In this document: positions 8,201 to 18,000 of the stretch, piece after piece | How positions within the stretch are numbered: the first letter of the stretch is position 1 | How the letters are laid out: each line of letters opens with the position of its first letter | NCBI GenBank assembly: GCA_002344125.1 | Contig: DDTQ01000011.1 | Location: 1-64,000, forward strand | Length of the DNA: 64,000 nt | Direction: 5' to 3' | From: Ignavibacteria bacterium UBA2360 | GTDB lineage: Bacteria > Bacteroidota > Ignavibacteria > Tepidaquicellales > OLB5 | Notes under the pieces: model-generated | What the model was told of the DNA's origin: nothing | Database searches by the model: none | What the model saw: the letters and a program-made list of their open reading frames with translations, nothing else | Made by a program: the position numbers and the translations under genes

Positions 8201-9901
8201 ATGAAAGCATTAACTCTAAAAAGGACCGCAAAAGTATTATTCCTGGCGTTTTTCAGTGTATTTTTGGCAGCATGCAGTAAAAACCCTGAAGTGATCTACA
8301 TTAACGGAAAGATATATACACTCGATAAAAACAACACTATAGTAGAGGCTATAGCCGTTCACGATGGCAGAATTCTGGCTTCGGGTAAATCAGGTGAGCT
8401 TACCGAAAAATATAAGGATGCCAAAGTCATCGATCTAAAAGGTAAAACAGTTGTACCGGGATTTATCGATGCGGAGGCGAACTTAATGGAATTTTCCAAA
8501 CAGTTAAGCCTGCTTGATCTGCGCAACGCAAGATCAGTTGAAGAAATACTGAATATTGTACGCGAACGTGTTAAGACCTCTAAACCCGATGAATGGATCG
8601 GCGGTTTCGGTTGGGATGAGCTGAAGCTTTCAGAAAAAGATCTCGAAAGCCTTAACCATACTTTGCTGGATGGAATTTCAACTCAGCATAATATCTACCT
8701 GGTAAATGCCCTTGGCAATACTACATGGGTAAATAAAAAGGTTCTTGATGCTGCCAAAGTAACCAAAGATACCCCTGACCCCGAGAACGGCGCAATTGGT
8801 TTTGATGACAACAATAACCCCAGCGGTCTTTTTTATGAAGCTGCGCAGGAACTTGTTATAAACATACTGCCGCAGCCTTCTGAACAGGAAGTAATGTCTA
8901 ATATCACCCGGGGCATAAACGAACTTTTTAAATACGGCATCACTGAAATTAACGACGCTAACATAACTGAACAGGGTTTAAGTGTCTATAAAAAAATGGT
9001 GGATGATAACAAGTTCCCCATAAGGCTTTACGCTATGATCCCCGGAAACGGCCCTATGTTTGAAAAATATATTTCAAGCGGCCCCGAAAACTACAAGGAT
9101 AGGATCAATATCAAATGCTTCAGCCTTGAATACGACGGCTATTTTGAAACCCAGGATGCCGCAATGAATGATGACTACACCGAAGAACCTAAACGAATGA
9201 CACCTTTTAACGATGAATTCGATATCAAGGAAATGACTAAGAAGGCAAATGAAAGAGATTTCCAGGTCTCCATTAAAACTGTTGGTGATAGAGCTCTTAC
9301 TCAAACACTGAATGCAATTGAATCGGTCAATAAAGAAGTCAAATCAAAAGCCGGCAGAACAAGACTTGAGTACCTTGAGTTTGTAAACCAGCAGGACCTG
9401 CAGAGAATTAAGCAAATGGAGATCATTCCAAGCATACGCCCTGAAGTAACACTTGCAGATAAGCTGCTTGTTAATGAAATGATAAAACCTGAAAACGCCC
9501 AGAACCTCGGTCTGTGGAGCGCATTGTTCAAACAGAATAACATGATCATTTCAGGTACTGATTTCCCCTATCACACAATTAATCCGCTGGTGGTAATGTA
9601 TTATTTATCCACCGGACTTTCGGCAGATACTGCCGCAAACAGGCTCACAAATAACACAGCCCAGAAGTTAAGCGTGCTTGATGCGCTCAGATCATTTACG
9701 GTTTATTCGGCGTTCGCCTCGTTTGCCGAAGATGTAAAAGGTACCCTTGAAAATGATAAGTTCGCCGATATGGTAGTTCTCTCTGAAGATATTGTATCAT
9801 CAGATCCCGCGGTACTGTTAAAGACAAAAATATTAATGACAATTGTTCGCGGCGAAGTGGTTTATGAGAACAAAAGCCCGGGAGCGTTCCTGTTTAAATG
9901 A
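8201..9901 (+). CDS. Lipoprotein with YtcJ-like amidohydrolase fold, metal site lost
   Basis: 566 residues starting at the ATG before a lipoprotein signal peptide (VLFLAFFSVFLAAC; Cys about residue 24). The open frame extends 97 codons further upstream, but that part is repeat DNA. The domain order matches the YtcJ/NfdA amidohydrolase family: NGKIYTLD, VVPGFIDA, IKTVGDRAL, RTRLEYLE, GTDFPYHTINPL. Family members need the metal ligands HxH after GFIDA, the His of HAIGDRA and the His of RIEHAQ. Here these read EAN, K and Y. Only the late Asp remains, so hydrolytic activity is doubtful. It overlaps prmC by 4 bases. Confidence 0.85.
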   Translation: MKALTLKRTAKVLFLAFFSVFLAACSKNPEVIYINGKIYTLDKNNTIVEAIAVHDGRILASGKSGELTEKYKDAKVIDLKGKTVVPGFIDAEANLMEFSKQLSLLDLRNARSVEEILNIVRERVKTSKPDEWIGGFGWDELKLSEKDLESLNHTLLDGISTQHNIYLVNALGNTTWVNKKVLDAAKVTKDTPDPENGAIGFDDNNNPSGLFYEAAQELVINILPQPSEQEVMSNITRGINELFKYGITEINDANITEQGLSVYKKMVDDNKFPIRLYAMIPGNGPMFEKYISSGPENYKDRINIKCFSLEYDGYFETQDAAMNDDYTEEPKRMTPFNDEFDIKEMTKKANERDFQVSIKTVGDRALTQTLNAIESVNKEVKSKAGRTRLEYLEFVNQQDLQRIKQMEIIPSIRPEVTLADKLLVNEMIKPENAQNLGLWSALFKQNNMIISGTDFPYHTINPLVVMYYLSTGLSADTAANRLTNNTAQKLSVLDALRSFTVYSAFASFAEDVKGTLENDKFADMVVLSEDIVSSDPAVLLKTKILMTIVRGEVVYENKSPGAFLFK

Positions 9902-10776
9902 GTGAAGCCGTTAGGACCTGGAGAATCCTTGACATATTAAAAGTAACCGAAGCGGCATTTACCGAAAAAGGGATAAAAAATCCGAGGTTAAATGCTGAAC
10001 TATTGCTTGCGGAAACAACAGGCGATAGCCGCTTCAACCTTTACCTTAACTTCGAAAAACCCTTAACCCAAATGGAAGTTTCTGATTACAGAGAAAAAGT
10101 TAAACGCAGGCTTAAATACGAGCCCCTGCAGTTTATATTGGGTAAAGCCGGATTCTACGGCATGGAATTTAAGGTCACGCCTAATGTACTTATACCAAGG
10201 CAGGAAACCGAGATACTGGTTGAAAAAGTGCTTGAGTATATTAAAGGAAACTGCGCTTCTGCGCCAAAGATACTTGAAATCGGTACCGGCTCGGGGTGTA
10301 TATCCGCGGCTATAGCCGCAAATTGTGAATGCGGTATCACTGCAATTGATATAAGTGCAGATGCAATTGCAGTTGCAAAAGAAAATGCCGCGTTGAACAA
10401 TATAGAAGGTAAAGCAGAATATTTAACCCGTGACTTTTTTGATAACGCATTAACCTTTGCGGGTTATGATATAATTGTATCTAATCCGCCATACATATCA
10501 GCTGCAGATATTCCCGGACTGAATGAGGAAGTAAACGCGTACGAACCGTATATTGCGCTAACAGATAACGCGGACGGGCTATCGTTCTACAAAAGAATAT
10601 TTGAGCTGTACAATTCCGCTCAGATAAAGCCGGTCGTGTTCCTTGAAATTGGAGACGGTAAAAAGGAAAGTATTATAAGATTGCTTGAGGAGTACAGGAT
10701 AACTGATAGCAGCATTCACAATGACCTGATAAACTTACCCAGGGTACTCGAAATAAATAACAAAAAAATTAAATGA
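9898..10776 (+). CDS. prmC: Release factor glutamine N5-methyltransferase
   Basis: 292 residues, normal PrmC/HemK length. It methylates the GGQ glutamine of peptide-chain release factors using S-adenosylmethionine. Visible are the N-terminal helical domain (residues 1-90), the SAM-binding LEIGTGSGCIS, and the catalytic NPPY in IVSNPPYIS (about 197-200). ATGA overlap with the preceding lipoprotein gene and a 4-base overlap with dtd indicate translational coupling in one transcript. Confidence 0.95.
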   Translation: MSEAVRTWRILDILKVTEAAFTEKGIKNPRLNAELLLAETTGDSRFNLYLNFEKPLTQMEVSDYREKVKRRLKYEPLQFILGKAGFYGMEFKVTPNVLIPRQETEILVEKVLEYIKGNCASAPKILEIGTGSGCISAAIAANCECGITAIDISADAIAVAKENAALNNIEGKAEYLTRDFFDNALTFAGYDIIVSNPPYISAADIPGLNEEVNAYEPYIALTDNADGLSFYKRIFELYNSAQIKPVVFLEIGDGKKESIIRLLEEYRITDSSIHNDLINLPRVLEINNKKIK

Positions 10777-11228
10777 TAGCGCTTATACAAAGAGTTGCTG
10801 AATGTAACGTAACGGTAAAATCAGAAATAATTTCAAGTATGCGGGGCGGTTTACTTGTACTTCTGGGAGTAAAACAGGACGACTCAGAATCAGATGCGGA
10901 GTACCTTGCAGCTAAAACCGCTAACCTTCGGATCTTTCAGGATGAAAATGAAAAAATGAATTTATCACTGCTTGAAACAGGGCTTGATATGACGATCGTT
11001 TCGCAGTTTACACTGCATGCCGATACCCGGCATGGCAACCGCCCAAGCTTCACCGAAGCCGCTGAACCTAAGAAAGCTAATGAGCTGTATCAGTACTATA
11101 TCCGTGAAGTGAAGAATCTCATCGGGTTTGATAAAGTGCACACTGGTGAATTCGGAGCAATGATGAAAGTTAAGCTTGTGAACGATGGACCCGTGACAAT
11201 AACCTTAAGAAGTAAAAATGATTATTAA
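10773..11228 (+). CDS. dtd: D-aminoacyl-tRNA deacylase
   Basis: 151 residues, the usual Dtd length. It removes D-amino acids (and glycine mischarged on tRNA-Ala) from tRNA in the cytoplasm. Diagnostic motifs are visible: the MIALIQRV start, SQFTLHAD (catalytic SQxxL) and NDGPVTI (the Gly-Pro cross-subunit motif). The C-terminus overlaps the next gene by 11 bases, so the genes are coupled. Confidence 0.95.
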   Translation: MIALIQRVAECNVTVKSEIISSMRGGLLVLLGVKQDDSESDAEYLAAKTANLRIFQDENEKMNLSLLETGLDMTIVSQFTLHADTRHGNRPSFTEAAEPKKANELYQYYIREVKNLIGFDKVHTGEFGAMMKVKLVNDGPVTITLRSKNDY

Positions 11229-12099
11229 AAATACATCAGGAAATATTTTAATTATCGGTTTCGGGAAGCTGGGTTCGCACCTTTTCCATGAACTGAAACA
11301 TACCCGCAAATATCATAATATAAGGGCTGTAAAAGAGCGCAGGCTTGCCGCAGGCAAATACATCAAACTTGTCGGATCAAGTGATATAATTTTTCTATGT
11401 GTACAGGATTCAAAGATCAGCTCAGCAGTCAAAAGGCTTCAACAGGCTGATGTAAACTTAAAGAATAAGTTTATCTTCCATACTTCCGGAGCCCTTACAA
11501 GCGATGAGCTTTCTGAGTTAGCGGCTAAGGGAGCAATAACGGGATCTTTTCATCCTGTGCAAAGCTTCGCCGGGAAAGTCACACGGAAAGCCGGCAGCTT
11601 CAAAGGAATCTACATAGCTGCCGAGGGTACCCCCAAAGCTCTGAAAAAAATGAAGGACCTTGCCCGCGCTTTACAGGCAATTTCTTTTGAGATCAAAAAG
11701 CAGAACAAGATATATCACCACATATGCTGCGTTATGTCCTCTAATTTTCTGGCAGTGTTAAACGGCAAAATTGCCGATACCGGCCTTAAAAGGATACAAA
11801 TAAATGGGTTTAAAAATCGCACTTTTTTCAACATATATATGCCTCTGGCATTACAAACATTGAAAAATGTAGCTGATTCGGGTCCGGTTAGTGCGCTTAC
11901 AGGTCCGATTGAACGCAATGATATCGCTACTGTGCAAGCGCACCTTAATGCGCTTAAAAAAAGTAATAAAGGACTGTTATCATATTACATATTAATGGGA
12001 ATTGAAACGGTCAAACTGGCGTTAAAAAAGAAAAGCATAAGGAAAACTGATGCAGAAAATATATATAAATTATTTTCTAAATTTATTATAAAACAATAG
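11218..12099 (+). CDS. Rossmann-like and DUF2520 domain protein
   Basis: 293 residues. The N-terminal dinucleotide-binding fold starts at ILIIGFGKLGSHL and includes DIIFLCVQDSKI and FHTSGAL. The C-terminal half, starting about residue 130 (GSFHPVQSF), is the DUF2520 helical domain, with SNFLAVLNG and ALTGPIERND, as in proteins related to pyrroline-5-carboxylate and F420-dependent NADP reductases. The substrate is not established for the family. Translation is coupled to dtd. Confidence 0.85.
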   Translation: MIIKNTSGNILIIGFGKLGSHLFHELKHTRKYHNIRAVKERRLAAGKYIKLVGSSDIIFLCVQDSKISSAVKRLQQADVNLKNKFIFHTSGALTSDELSELAAKGAITGSFHPVQSFAGKVTRKAGSFKGIYIAAEGTPKALKKMKDLARALQAISFEIKKQNKIYHHICCVMSSNFLAVLNGKIADTGLKRIQINGFKNRTFFNIYMPLALQTLKNVADSGPVSALTGPIERNDIATVQAHLNALKKSNKGLLSYYILMGIETVKLALKKKSIRKTDAENIYKLFSKFIIKQ

Positions 12100-12105
12100 T
12101 TTATA

Positions 12106-12798
12106 TTGAAAACCCAATATCTTAAACTCATCTTACCTGTTTTACTTATTGTAATAACAGCCGGAATTAACTCACAGGTCCTTTTAAAGGATAGATCAGA
12201 TGTTAAGTACACGCTTAACAGCGCATCTAAGATAAAGAGTAATTCACCAGCATTTGCAGATTCACTCAAGAAGAACCTGATCAACAAGAAATCGATAAGT
12301 GCATTGTTCCTCGGATTTGGAGGCGGACTCGCGATCCCGGTTTCTAAGTTCACAGAAACTGCTAATCCCAGGTTCGGCATACTTGGCAGGATGGAATTTT
12401 CTTCTACAGGTATCTTCCCTTTTGTAATTGGAGCAGAGGTAAATTATTACTCTTACAATTCCCCGGATGATTTTCGGGCAATAAATATTTTAAGCAGCTA
12501 CAGGACTAAGATCCTTTCATTTGGTTTGAACATAGACTACTCTCTTTCCAAATTGTTCAGGTCCTCCTTTACAATGCCATTCCTTACTGTTGACGTGAAG
12601 AGCAATAATATCAAAAGGGAATTTGATGAAAACCGCACCTTCGAAGGGCTTGCTCTCACTGAATCAAAAGTAAGTGTTGGCGCCGGCATAGGGTTTACAT
12701 TGTTCATACTGGATTTTTCAGTGAAATACAATTACATGAAAGATAACTCGTTTGTTTCTGTAACAACAAAAACAAAATTTCCTATAATAAGATTCTAA
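12106..12798 (+). CDS. Predicted outer-membrane beta-barrel protein
   Basis: 230 residues with an N-terminal signal peptide (LILPVLLIVITAGINS). The rest alternates short beta-strands with aromatic ends (FVIGAEVNYYSYN, VSVGAGIGFTLFILDFSVKYNYMKD) and resembles small porin-like barrels of Bacteroidota. No named family was recognised. The apparent start is TTG at 12106 without a clear ribosome site, though no better in-frame start precedes the signal peptide. It lies 6 bases after the DUF2520 gene. Confidence 0.65.
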   Translation: MKTQYLKLILPVLLIVITAGINSQVLLKDRSDVKYTLNSASKIKSNSPAFADSLKKNLINKKSISALFLGFGGGLAIPVSKFTETANPRFGILGRMEFSSTGIFPFVIGAEVNYYSYNSPDDFRAINILSSYRTKILSFGLNIDYSLSKLFRSSFTMPFLTVDVKSNNIKREFDENRTFEGLALTESKVSVGAGIGFTLFILDFSVKYNYMKDNSFVSVTTKTKFPIIRF

Positions 12799-12813
12799 AT
12801 TGAGTAACTGTTA

Positions 12814-13503
12814 ATGGACCTGAGGTCATACGCTGAAAATATATATATAATCCCGATCCTTATTTTTTCCGTGGTAATACACGAAATGGCTCATGCCTGG
12901 GTTGCATTAAAATGCGGTGATACCACCGCCAAGGATCTTGGGCGTATTACATTTAATCCTATACCGCATATAGATCTGTTTGGTTCAATACTTGTTCCGC
13001 TATTTTCTATAATTGCAACCGGAAGGGTGTTTATAGCCTGGGCGAAGCCCGTGCCCATCGACCCGAGAAACTTCAGGAATTTCAAAAGGGATGATACCCT
13101 TGTAACAATTGCCGGACCTGTATCTAACCTGCTGATAGCCTTTTTGTGTGTAGGTTTTACGATCGCGCTTTACTATATAATTACTGCAGCCAACCCTGCT
13201 GAAGGTTCGTTCCTTTTTGAATTCCTAAATTACATGCTGAAGATGTTTTACGCGGGCATAATACTTAATGTTTCATTGGCGGTGTTTAATATGATACCTA
13301 TTCCCCCGCTGGATGGTTCGCATGTTCTGGCAAATATTCTGCCTGATGAACTGGCAATGCGTTACCGCAGTATTGGTTTCATGGGAATATTTATAATACT
13401 TGCGCTGTTCAATTTTGTACCGGGATTCTCACAGGTATTCATTTCAATAATTACATTTGTGGCTAAGCCATATCTTAGTTTAGTGGATATTTTTATACGA
13501 TGA
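12814..13503 (+). CDS. Site-2 protease family (M50) membrane metallopeptidase
   Basis: 229 residues with several transmembrane segments. The zinc motif HEMAH lies in the first membrane segment (SVVIHEMAHAWVALKCGD) and the second motif NMIPIPPLDGSH (family NPxPPLDG) about 120 residues later supplies the Asp ligand. It has no PDZ domain, so it belongs to the minimal soluble-loop-free S2P group close to YwhC/Rip3 rather than RseP. It overlaps the next gene by 4 bases. Substrate unknown. Confidence 0.9.
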   Translation: MDLRSYAENIYIIPILIFSVVIHEMAHAWVALKCGDTTAKDLGRITFNPIPHIDLFGSILVPLFSIIATGRVFIAWAKPVPIDPRNFRNFKRDDTLVTIAGPVSNLLIAFLCVGFTIALYYIITAANPAEGSFLFEFLNYMLKMFYAGIILNVSLAVFNMIPIPPLDGSHVLANILPDELAMRYRSIGFMGIFIILALFNFVPGFSQVFISIITFVAKPYLSLVDIFIR

Positions 13504-13865
13504 AAAATAAACTTGAATTATCAGAAGCTGAAGAAATTAGTCTGCTGCAGGAGTACTACCCTGAAAGGCCTTTTACAGAAAAAGAAACCGAAGCACTTGA
13601 CCGGGACGTTGAAAAGAAAATAACTTCAAACAAGAGAAGCATTTTCAAAGTTATCAGTCATTTAAAAGCTTTACGCAGATACATGACAGATAGTAACGTG
13701 AAGTGGTACAGGAAGTCTATTGTGGTAGCGGCACTTATTTACTTCATTACGCCGCTGGATGCTATGCCTGACTTTGCTCCGCTTCTAGGATATCTTGATG
13801 ATATAGGGGTTATTGGCTGGACCATTAAATTCCTGGGTGAAGAAATTACTTCTTATTATGACTGA
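13500..13865 (+). CDS. YkvA family (DUF1232) small membrane protein
   Basis: 121 residues. The C-terminal half carries the DUF1232 signature (VAALIYFITPLDAMPDFAPLLG and YLDDIGVI), which forms a membrane hairpin. The N-terminus is charged and helical. Function in the family is unknown. It is coupled by an ATGA overlap to the site-2 protease, which suggests a membrane-associated role. It converges with the glycosyltransferase at a 2-base distance. Confidence 0.85.
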   Translation: MKNKLELSEAEEISLLQEYYPERPFTEKETEALDRDVEKKITSNKRSIFKVISHLKALRRYMTDSNVKWYRKSIVVAALIYFITPLDAMPDFAPLLGYLDDIGVIGWTIKFLGEEITSYYD

Positions 13866-13867
13866 TA

Positions 13868-14971
13868 TCAGATCTTCTGGTTCTTCCAGATGACTTTTCT
13901 ATCAACAGCAATTAGCAGAGATGTAATAATAACATATACCGCGAAGTACACTTCGTAAAGAGGCATAAGCAACAAGACCCTATAAAGCCTGAATTCCTTG
14001 ATTGCAGGGAACAAGAAGATACAATCAAACAGCATTTTCACTATTACAAAGAAGAGCCAGCTGCCAATAGGGAGGAATGCCCAGCCGCTGAGTATTACCG
14101 CTCCGCAAAGCCAGGAAAGTACACCCACAACTATGCCAAAGTTAAATTCACCCATGCCGCCCAGCGCCCAGCGCTTTTTCTGTCTTAAAAGCTGGGTTAA
14201 ATTCAGGCATGGCAGTGTGATGTTTTTAGTTTCGTTATCTACCGGAAATACCGTTCTTTTAGTAGATGAATCCTTATGTATTTTCTGAAGCAACAGAAAA
14301 TCTTCTGTTATGGAAAACTTAATTTTTTCGTAGCCGCCAATTTCATCATAGGCTGATCTTCGGTAAGACATGTTGTTGCCTACGCAGCTTATGGGGACTC
14401 CCACCCCATCACCGCCTGAAGCTACCGAAAGGAGGTAAAGCCAGTCTGCTGATTGCAGTCCGTTGAAAATACCATTTGGCAGTATCACAGAGTATCCGGC
14501 TGCTACGCCTGTCTTCTCATCGTAGTAATCAAGCATTCTCCTGAGCCAGTTGGGATTTACTTCAATATCAGCATCAGTTGTAAATATTACTTCACCGGTT
14601 GCCATCTTCAATGCCTGCGCAAGCGCGTTTGTTTTGCCCTTAAGTTTAGCGTGTGTATGTTCGTCGGTAATTTTCAGGTATTTCAGGGAAGTATGTTTAG
14701 CCGTATATACCAGCATGATCTCTTCCGTCCGGTCAGTAGATCTGTCGTTCACCAGAATTGCTTCGATCTTTTCAGAGGGATAGTTTAACGCAAGCAGCGA
14801 TTTTATACAATCTTCAATACTTGACTCTTCATCTTTGGCGCATATTATTATTGAGACTTTGGGTTCAAATTCGGACCTGTGGACTTTCCGTGAATTGATC
14901 AGCAGACCGATGAGCATTATAAAATGCATCAGAAGGTATACCCCAAGTATTAAGTTTACTGTTATTTCCAT
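13868..14971 (-). CDS. Family 2 glycosyltransferase, membrane bound
   Basis: About 367 residues. One N-terminal membrane helix is followed by a GT-A domain: VSIIICAKDEESSIE, AILVNDRSTDRTEEI, TTDADIEVNP (the D-x-D-type metal site) and QKKRWALGGMG (acceptor Q-x-x-R-W). Two or three C-terminal membrane helices follow. This layout suits processive or lipid-linked glycan synthases; the product cannot be told. I prefer the ATG at 14971 over a TTG at 14986, because the TTG lies inside the preceding gene's terminator hairpin. Confidence 0.85.
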   Translation of the reverse strand: MEITVNLILGVYLLMHFIMLIGLLINSRKVHRSEFEPKVSIIICAKDEESSIEDCIKSLLALNYPSEKIEAILVNDRSTDRTEEIMLVYTAKHTSLKYLKITDEHTHAKLKGKTNALAQALKMATGEVIFTTDADIEVNPNWLRRMLDYYDEKTGVAAGYSVILPNGIFNGLQSADWLYLLSVASGGDGVGVPISCVGNNMSYRRSAYDEIGGYEKIKFSITEDFLLLQKIHKDSSTKRTVFPVDNETKNITLPCLNLTQLLRQKKRWALGGMGEFNFGIVVGVLSWLCGAVILSGWAFLPIGSWLFFVIVKMLFDCIFLFPAIKEFRLYRVLLLMPLYEVYFAVYVIITSLLIAVDRKVIWKNQKI

Positions 14972-15000
14972 AAAAAAGTCCCGCAATTAAATTACGGGAC
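14972..15000 (-). terminator. Terminator of the T9SS operon
   Basis: On the minus strand GTCCCG...CGGGAC is followed by six T. It lies about 28 bases after the stop of the M6-like gene and abuts the start of the GT2 gene. Confidence 0.8.
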
Positions 15001-15027
15001 CACTTTGTAATTTAAAAATTAATCAAT

Positions 15028-18000
15028 TTATTTTACGACTGCAATTTTTATTGAAGCAGTTTCACTGCAGCCGCCATTGAGTTCTAATACAGCGATGTAT
15101 ATTCCGCTTTGAACTGTTGATATATCCCATGGCACTTCGTTATCAAGTCCCTTATTTGTTGTACCCGCAAGCGTAGTAACAAGTTCACCGGAAAGATCCA
15201 TTATCTTGATACTAACACCCGTAACATCGCCATTCAGATAGTATCTGATGTTAGTCGATTTACCATATGCCGGGTTGGGCCAGTTGTAAACTTTATCAGA
15301 AGGCAAACACGGCAGATTTGATGTAACAGATGAGATGCTGCCTGAACCGTCATTTGTGTGTGCGGAATTCCTGAGGTAGTTTCTCCACAATATTTTAGTA
15401 TCGTTGTAAGCCCATGGTGTTTTGTAGCCATACAAGTATCCATCTTCTGAATACACCATGATACCAAAGTTACCATTGGTGTTAATAATAGCGGGGGTTG
15501 ATCTCACCCTACCGCCGGTGTTAATGGGGAAGCCATCGAGTACCTTACCGTTTATGCTGTAAGCATAAACTCTGCCATCACCTGTGCCGAAGATCACTTC
15601 GGCGATATTATCGCCGTTTAAATCAGCAACTGCTACCCCACTGGTGATTGAGGTAACATTGGGAATACTGTACGGGAAATTATCCAGCACTACTCCGAAT
15701 TTATTGATGGCATATATTTTATTATCAGCCGTCAAGATAATTTCCTGCTGTCCATCACCATTAATATCGCAAATGGTTGGTGTTGAATATATAGTTGTGA
15801 TACCGAGATTATTCGAAAGAATGGTATCACCGCCATTCGCTGCAGGACGAATGATCTTGTTTCCGTTTGAAATCTTAACAGGAGCAGGATCAACATTTGT
15901 GCCGAACACAATATTACTTGAAGCAAGGTATTTATCAGCATCAGAAATGAATGAGAATCCGGCAGGGTATGAACCAAAAACAGGGCTGTGGGCCAGCGAA
16001 ATCACTTTACCTGTTGCAACTGCATCATAACTATAAGATAAACTATCCAGAGAGAACTTTGCTATTCTGCCATCTTGTGTGCCGGCAAGAATGAAGTTAC
16101 CCTGGTTTGGCTGAGTAAAAGGAACTGATGACAGATTAGGTGAGGTTAACATAGCACCTGCATCAAAGCTCTGAACTAAAGGTGCGCCGGTAGTGGTATC
16201 TATTGTAAAACTTATTAAATTGAGTTTGCTGCCTGATACACCTGTTACAAATTTGTTGCTGCCGCCAATATTGTAATTCAGGAAACCAACTGCAAACCCG
16301 GATGCGCTGTCTTTCAAAAAACCGTTCGGCATATCAACTCTTATGGGGTTGCCGTTATCGCGGAAGCCGAAAAGAGTATCATTTATGTTAACGAACATCT
16401 CATCAAAGGTATTATCGTTAAAATCAAAGCCTATGGGCTGAGAGTTACCGGAGGTATCAATGCCTACATATCTCGGGAAACCGGTAATATTTGCAATATT
16501 TCCGCAAACCTGGTAAGTAAAAGTCATTGAGGGACCTATTGCACTGAACCCTGATAAACAAACCCTGGAATTAATGTTAGAATAACTCTTTGAATTGGGG
16601 AAAGTAGTCTGGTTGAATTCATTTATATATATATTTGAAGGTCTGTAATGATTTCCGTCATACCAAAAATCAACAAAAAAACCGTCACTAATTATATCGC
16701 CTATCGGAGTAGGAACTACGACACCAATATCCTGGGAACCTTTGGCTTCTTCAACATCCACGCCGCGATGATTGATATCTGTGTTAATAGTATTGCTGCC
16801 AATTTTTGCCTCAATTACATTTTCATCAATATGCCACACAAGAATACCGCCCTGAAAATTTGCGGTATCGTTCTTTAAACCGGGTACGCTCCAGTCAAGT
16901 TCATCAACATCAATAATGCTGCCTTTAAGTTTCCAAATATCTGAACTATTGAAGCCATCTTCATCTTTTGTGAATAACATCGAATCACGAACCCCATTTT
17001 GTACATAGTGAATAGTCTGGCCGTTACCGTATGCATCACGGTTACGGTTTTCAACAAGGAAATACTCTTTACCGCTGATAAGGATCTTGTAAACGGATTC
17101 ATTTCCGTTTACATCCAGCGTAGCTGCTTTGGTTGTATAAGTACCGCCTGTTCCTACTACTATCGGATCAACCCAGCCTAAATACTGCTTTTCCCAAGCA
17201 GAAGGCTCAGGTGGGAAAACGCCAAGATAGCTGAAAATAGCCTGACCATCCATTAAACCGAACCTGCCAATTGCAGTTCTTCCGGTTTCGGTGTCAAATA
17301 AGTCAGGCAAACCAAGATGGCTGCCGATTGTGGCAACAACTATACCATTCATTCCGAGCTCTAAAAAAACATCTCCAAATGAAGTGTTAATTATGCGGTA
17401 TTCCTGTTCAGGAAGCATGCAAGAATTATTTATAATGGTGCCTTCATTTGTGTAATAACCCTGCGTTGTATCACCATAAATGGATCTTAATGTGCTAAGC
17501 CCCATATAAATTGATGGCAGATCAAGCTCACCAACAAACAAACCCTGAGAAGCCAGGTCAACATCCCTGCCAACTCCAGCATGAAATATTATAAAAGCAG
17601 AGTTGTTCGAATTAATACCGGAGAAATCTATTGTGCTATCAGCAGAGCGCCAAACATCATAAAAAAGGTTACCCATTCTGCCTAAATTCTCTGTCCTTCT
17701 CGGCGAATATACTTCCATTTCATTCGGCAGATTTCTTACACTCGGCAGCAGAACATAATTTATAATCAGTTTTCCTTTAGATGACTTGAAGTAATAATTC
17801 TTAAGGAATTCAAGTTTATTAATGAAATATAAACTATCGTGCGGCGGGGCATCCACTGAATCAGGGTAATTGCTCGATACATCAAACCTGCCGTCACCGG
17901 TTGTTTGAGAATTGTTATCAGTTTTAAACTGAACCCTTATAGCATATACATTCAGGGTTTCCGGCACCGCAGAACGGAATAAAACATTACTATAGTAATT

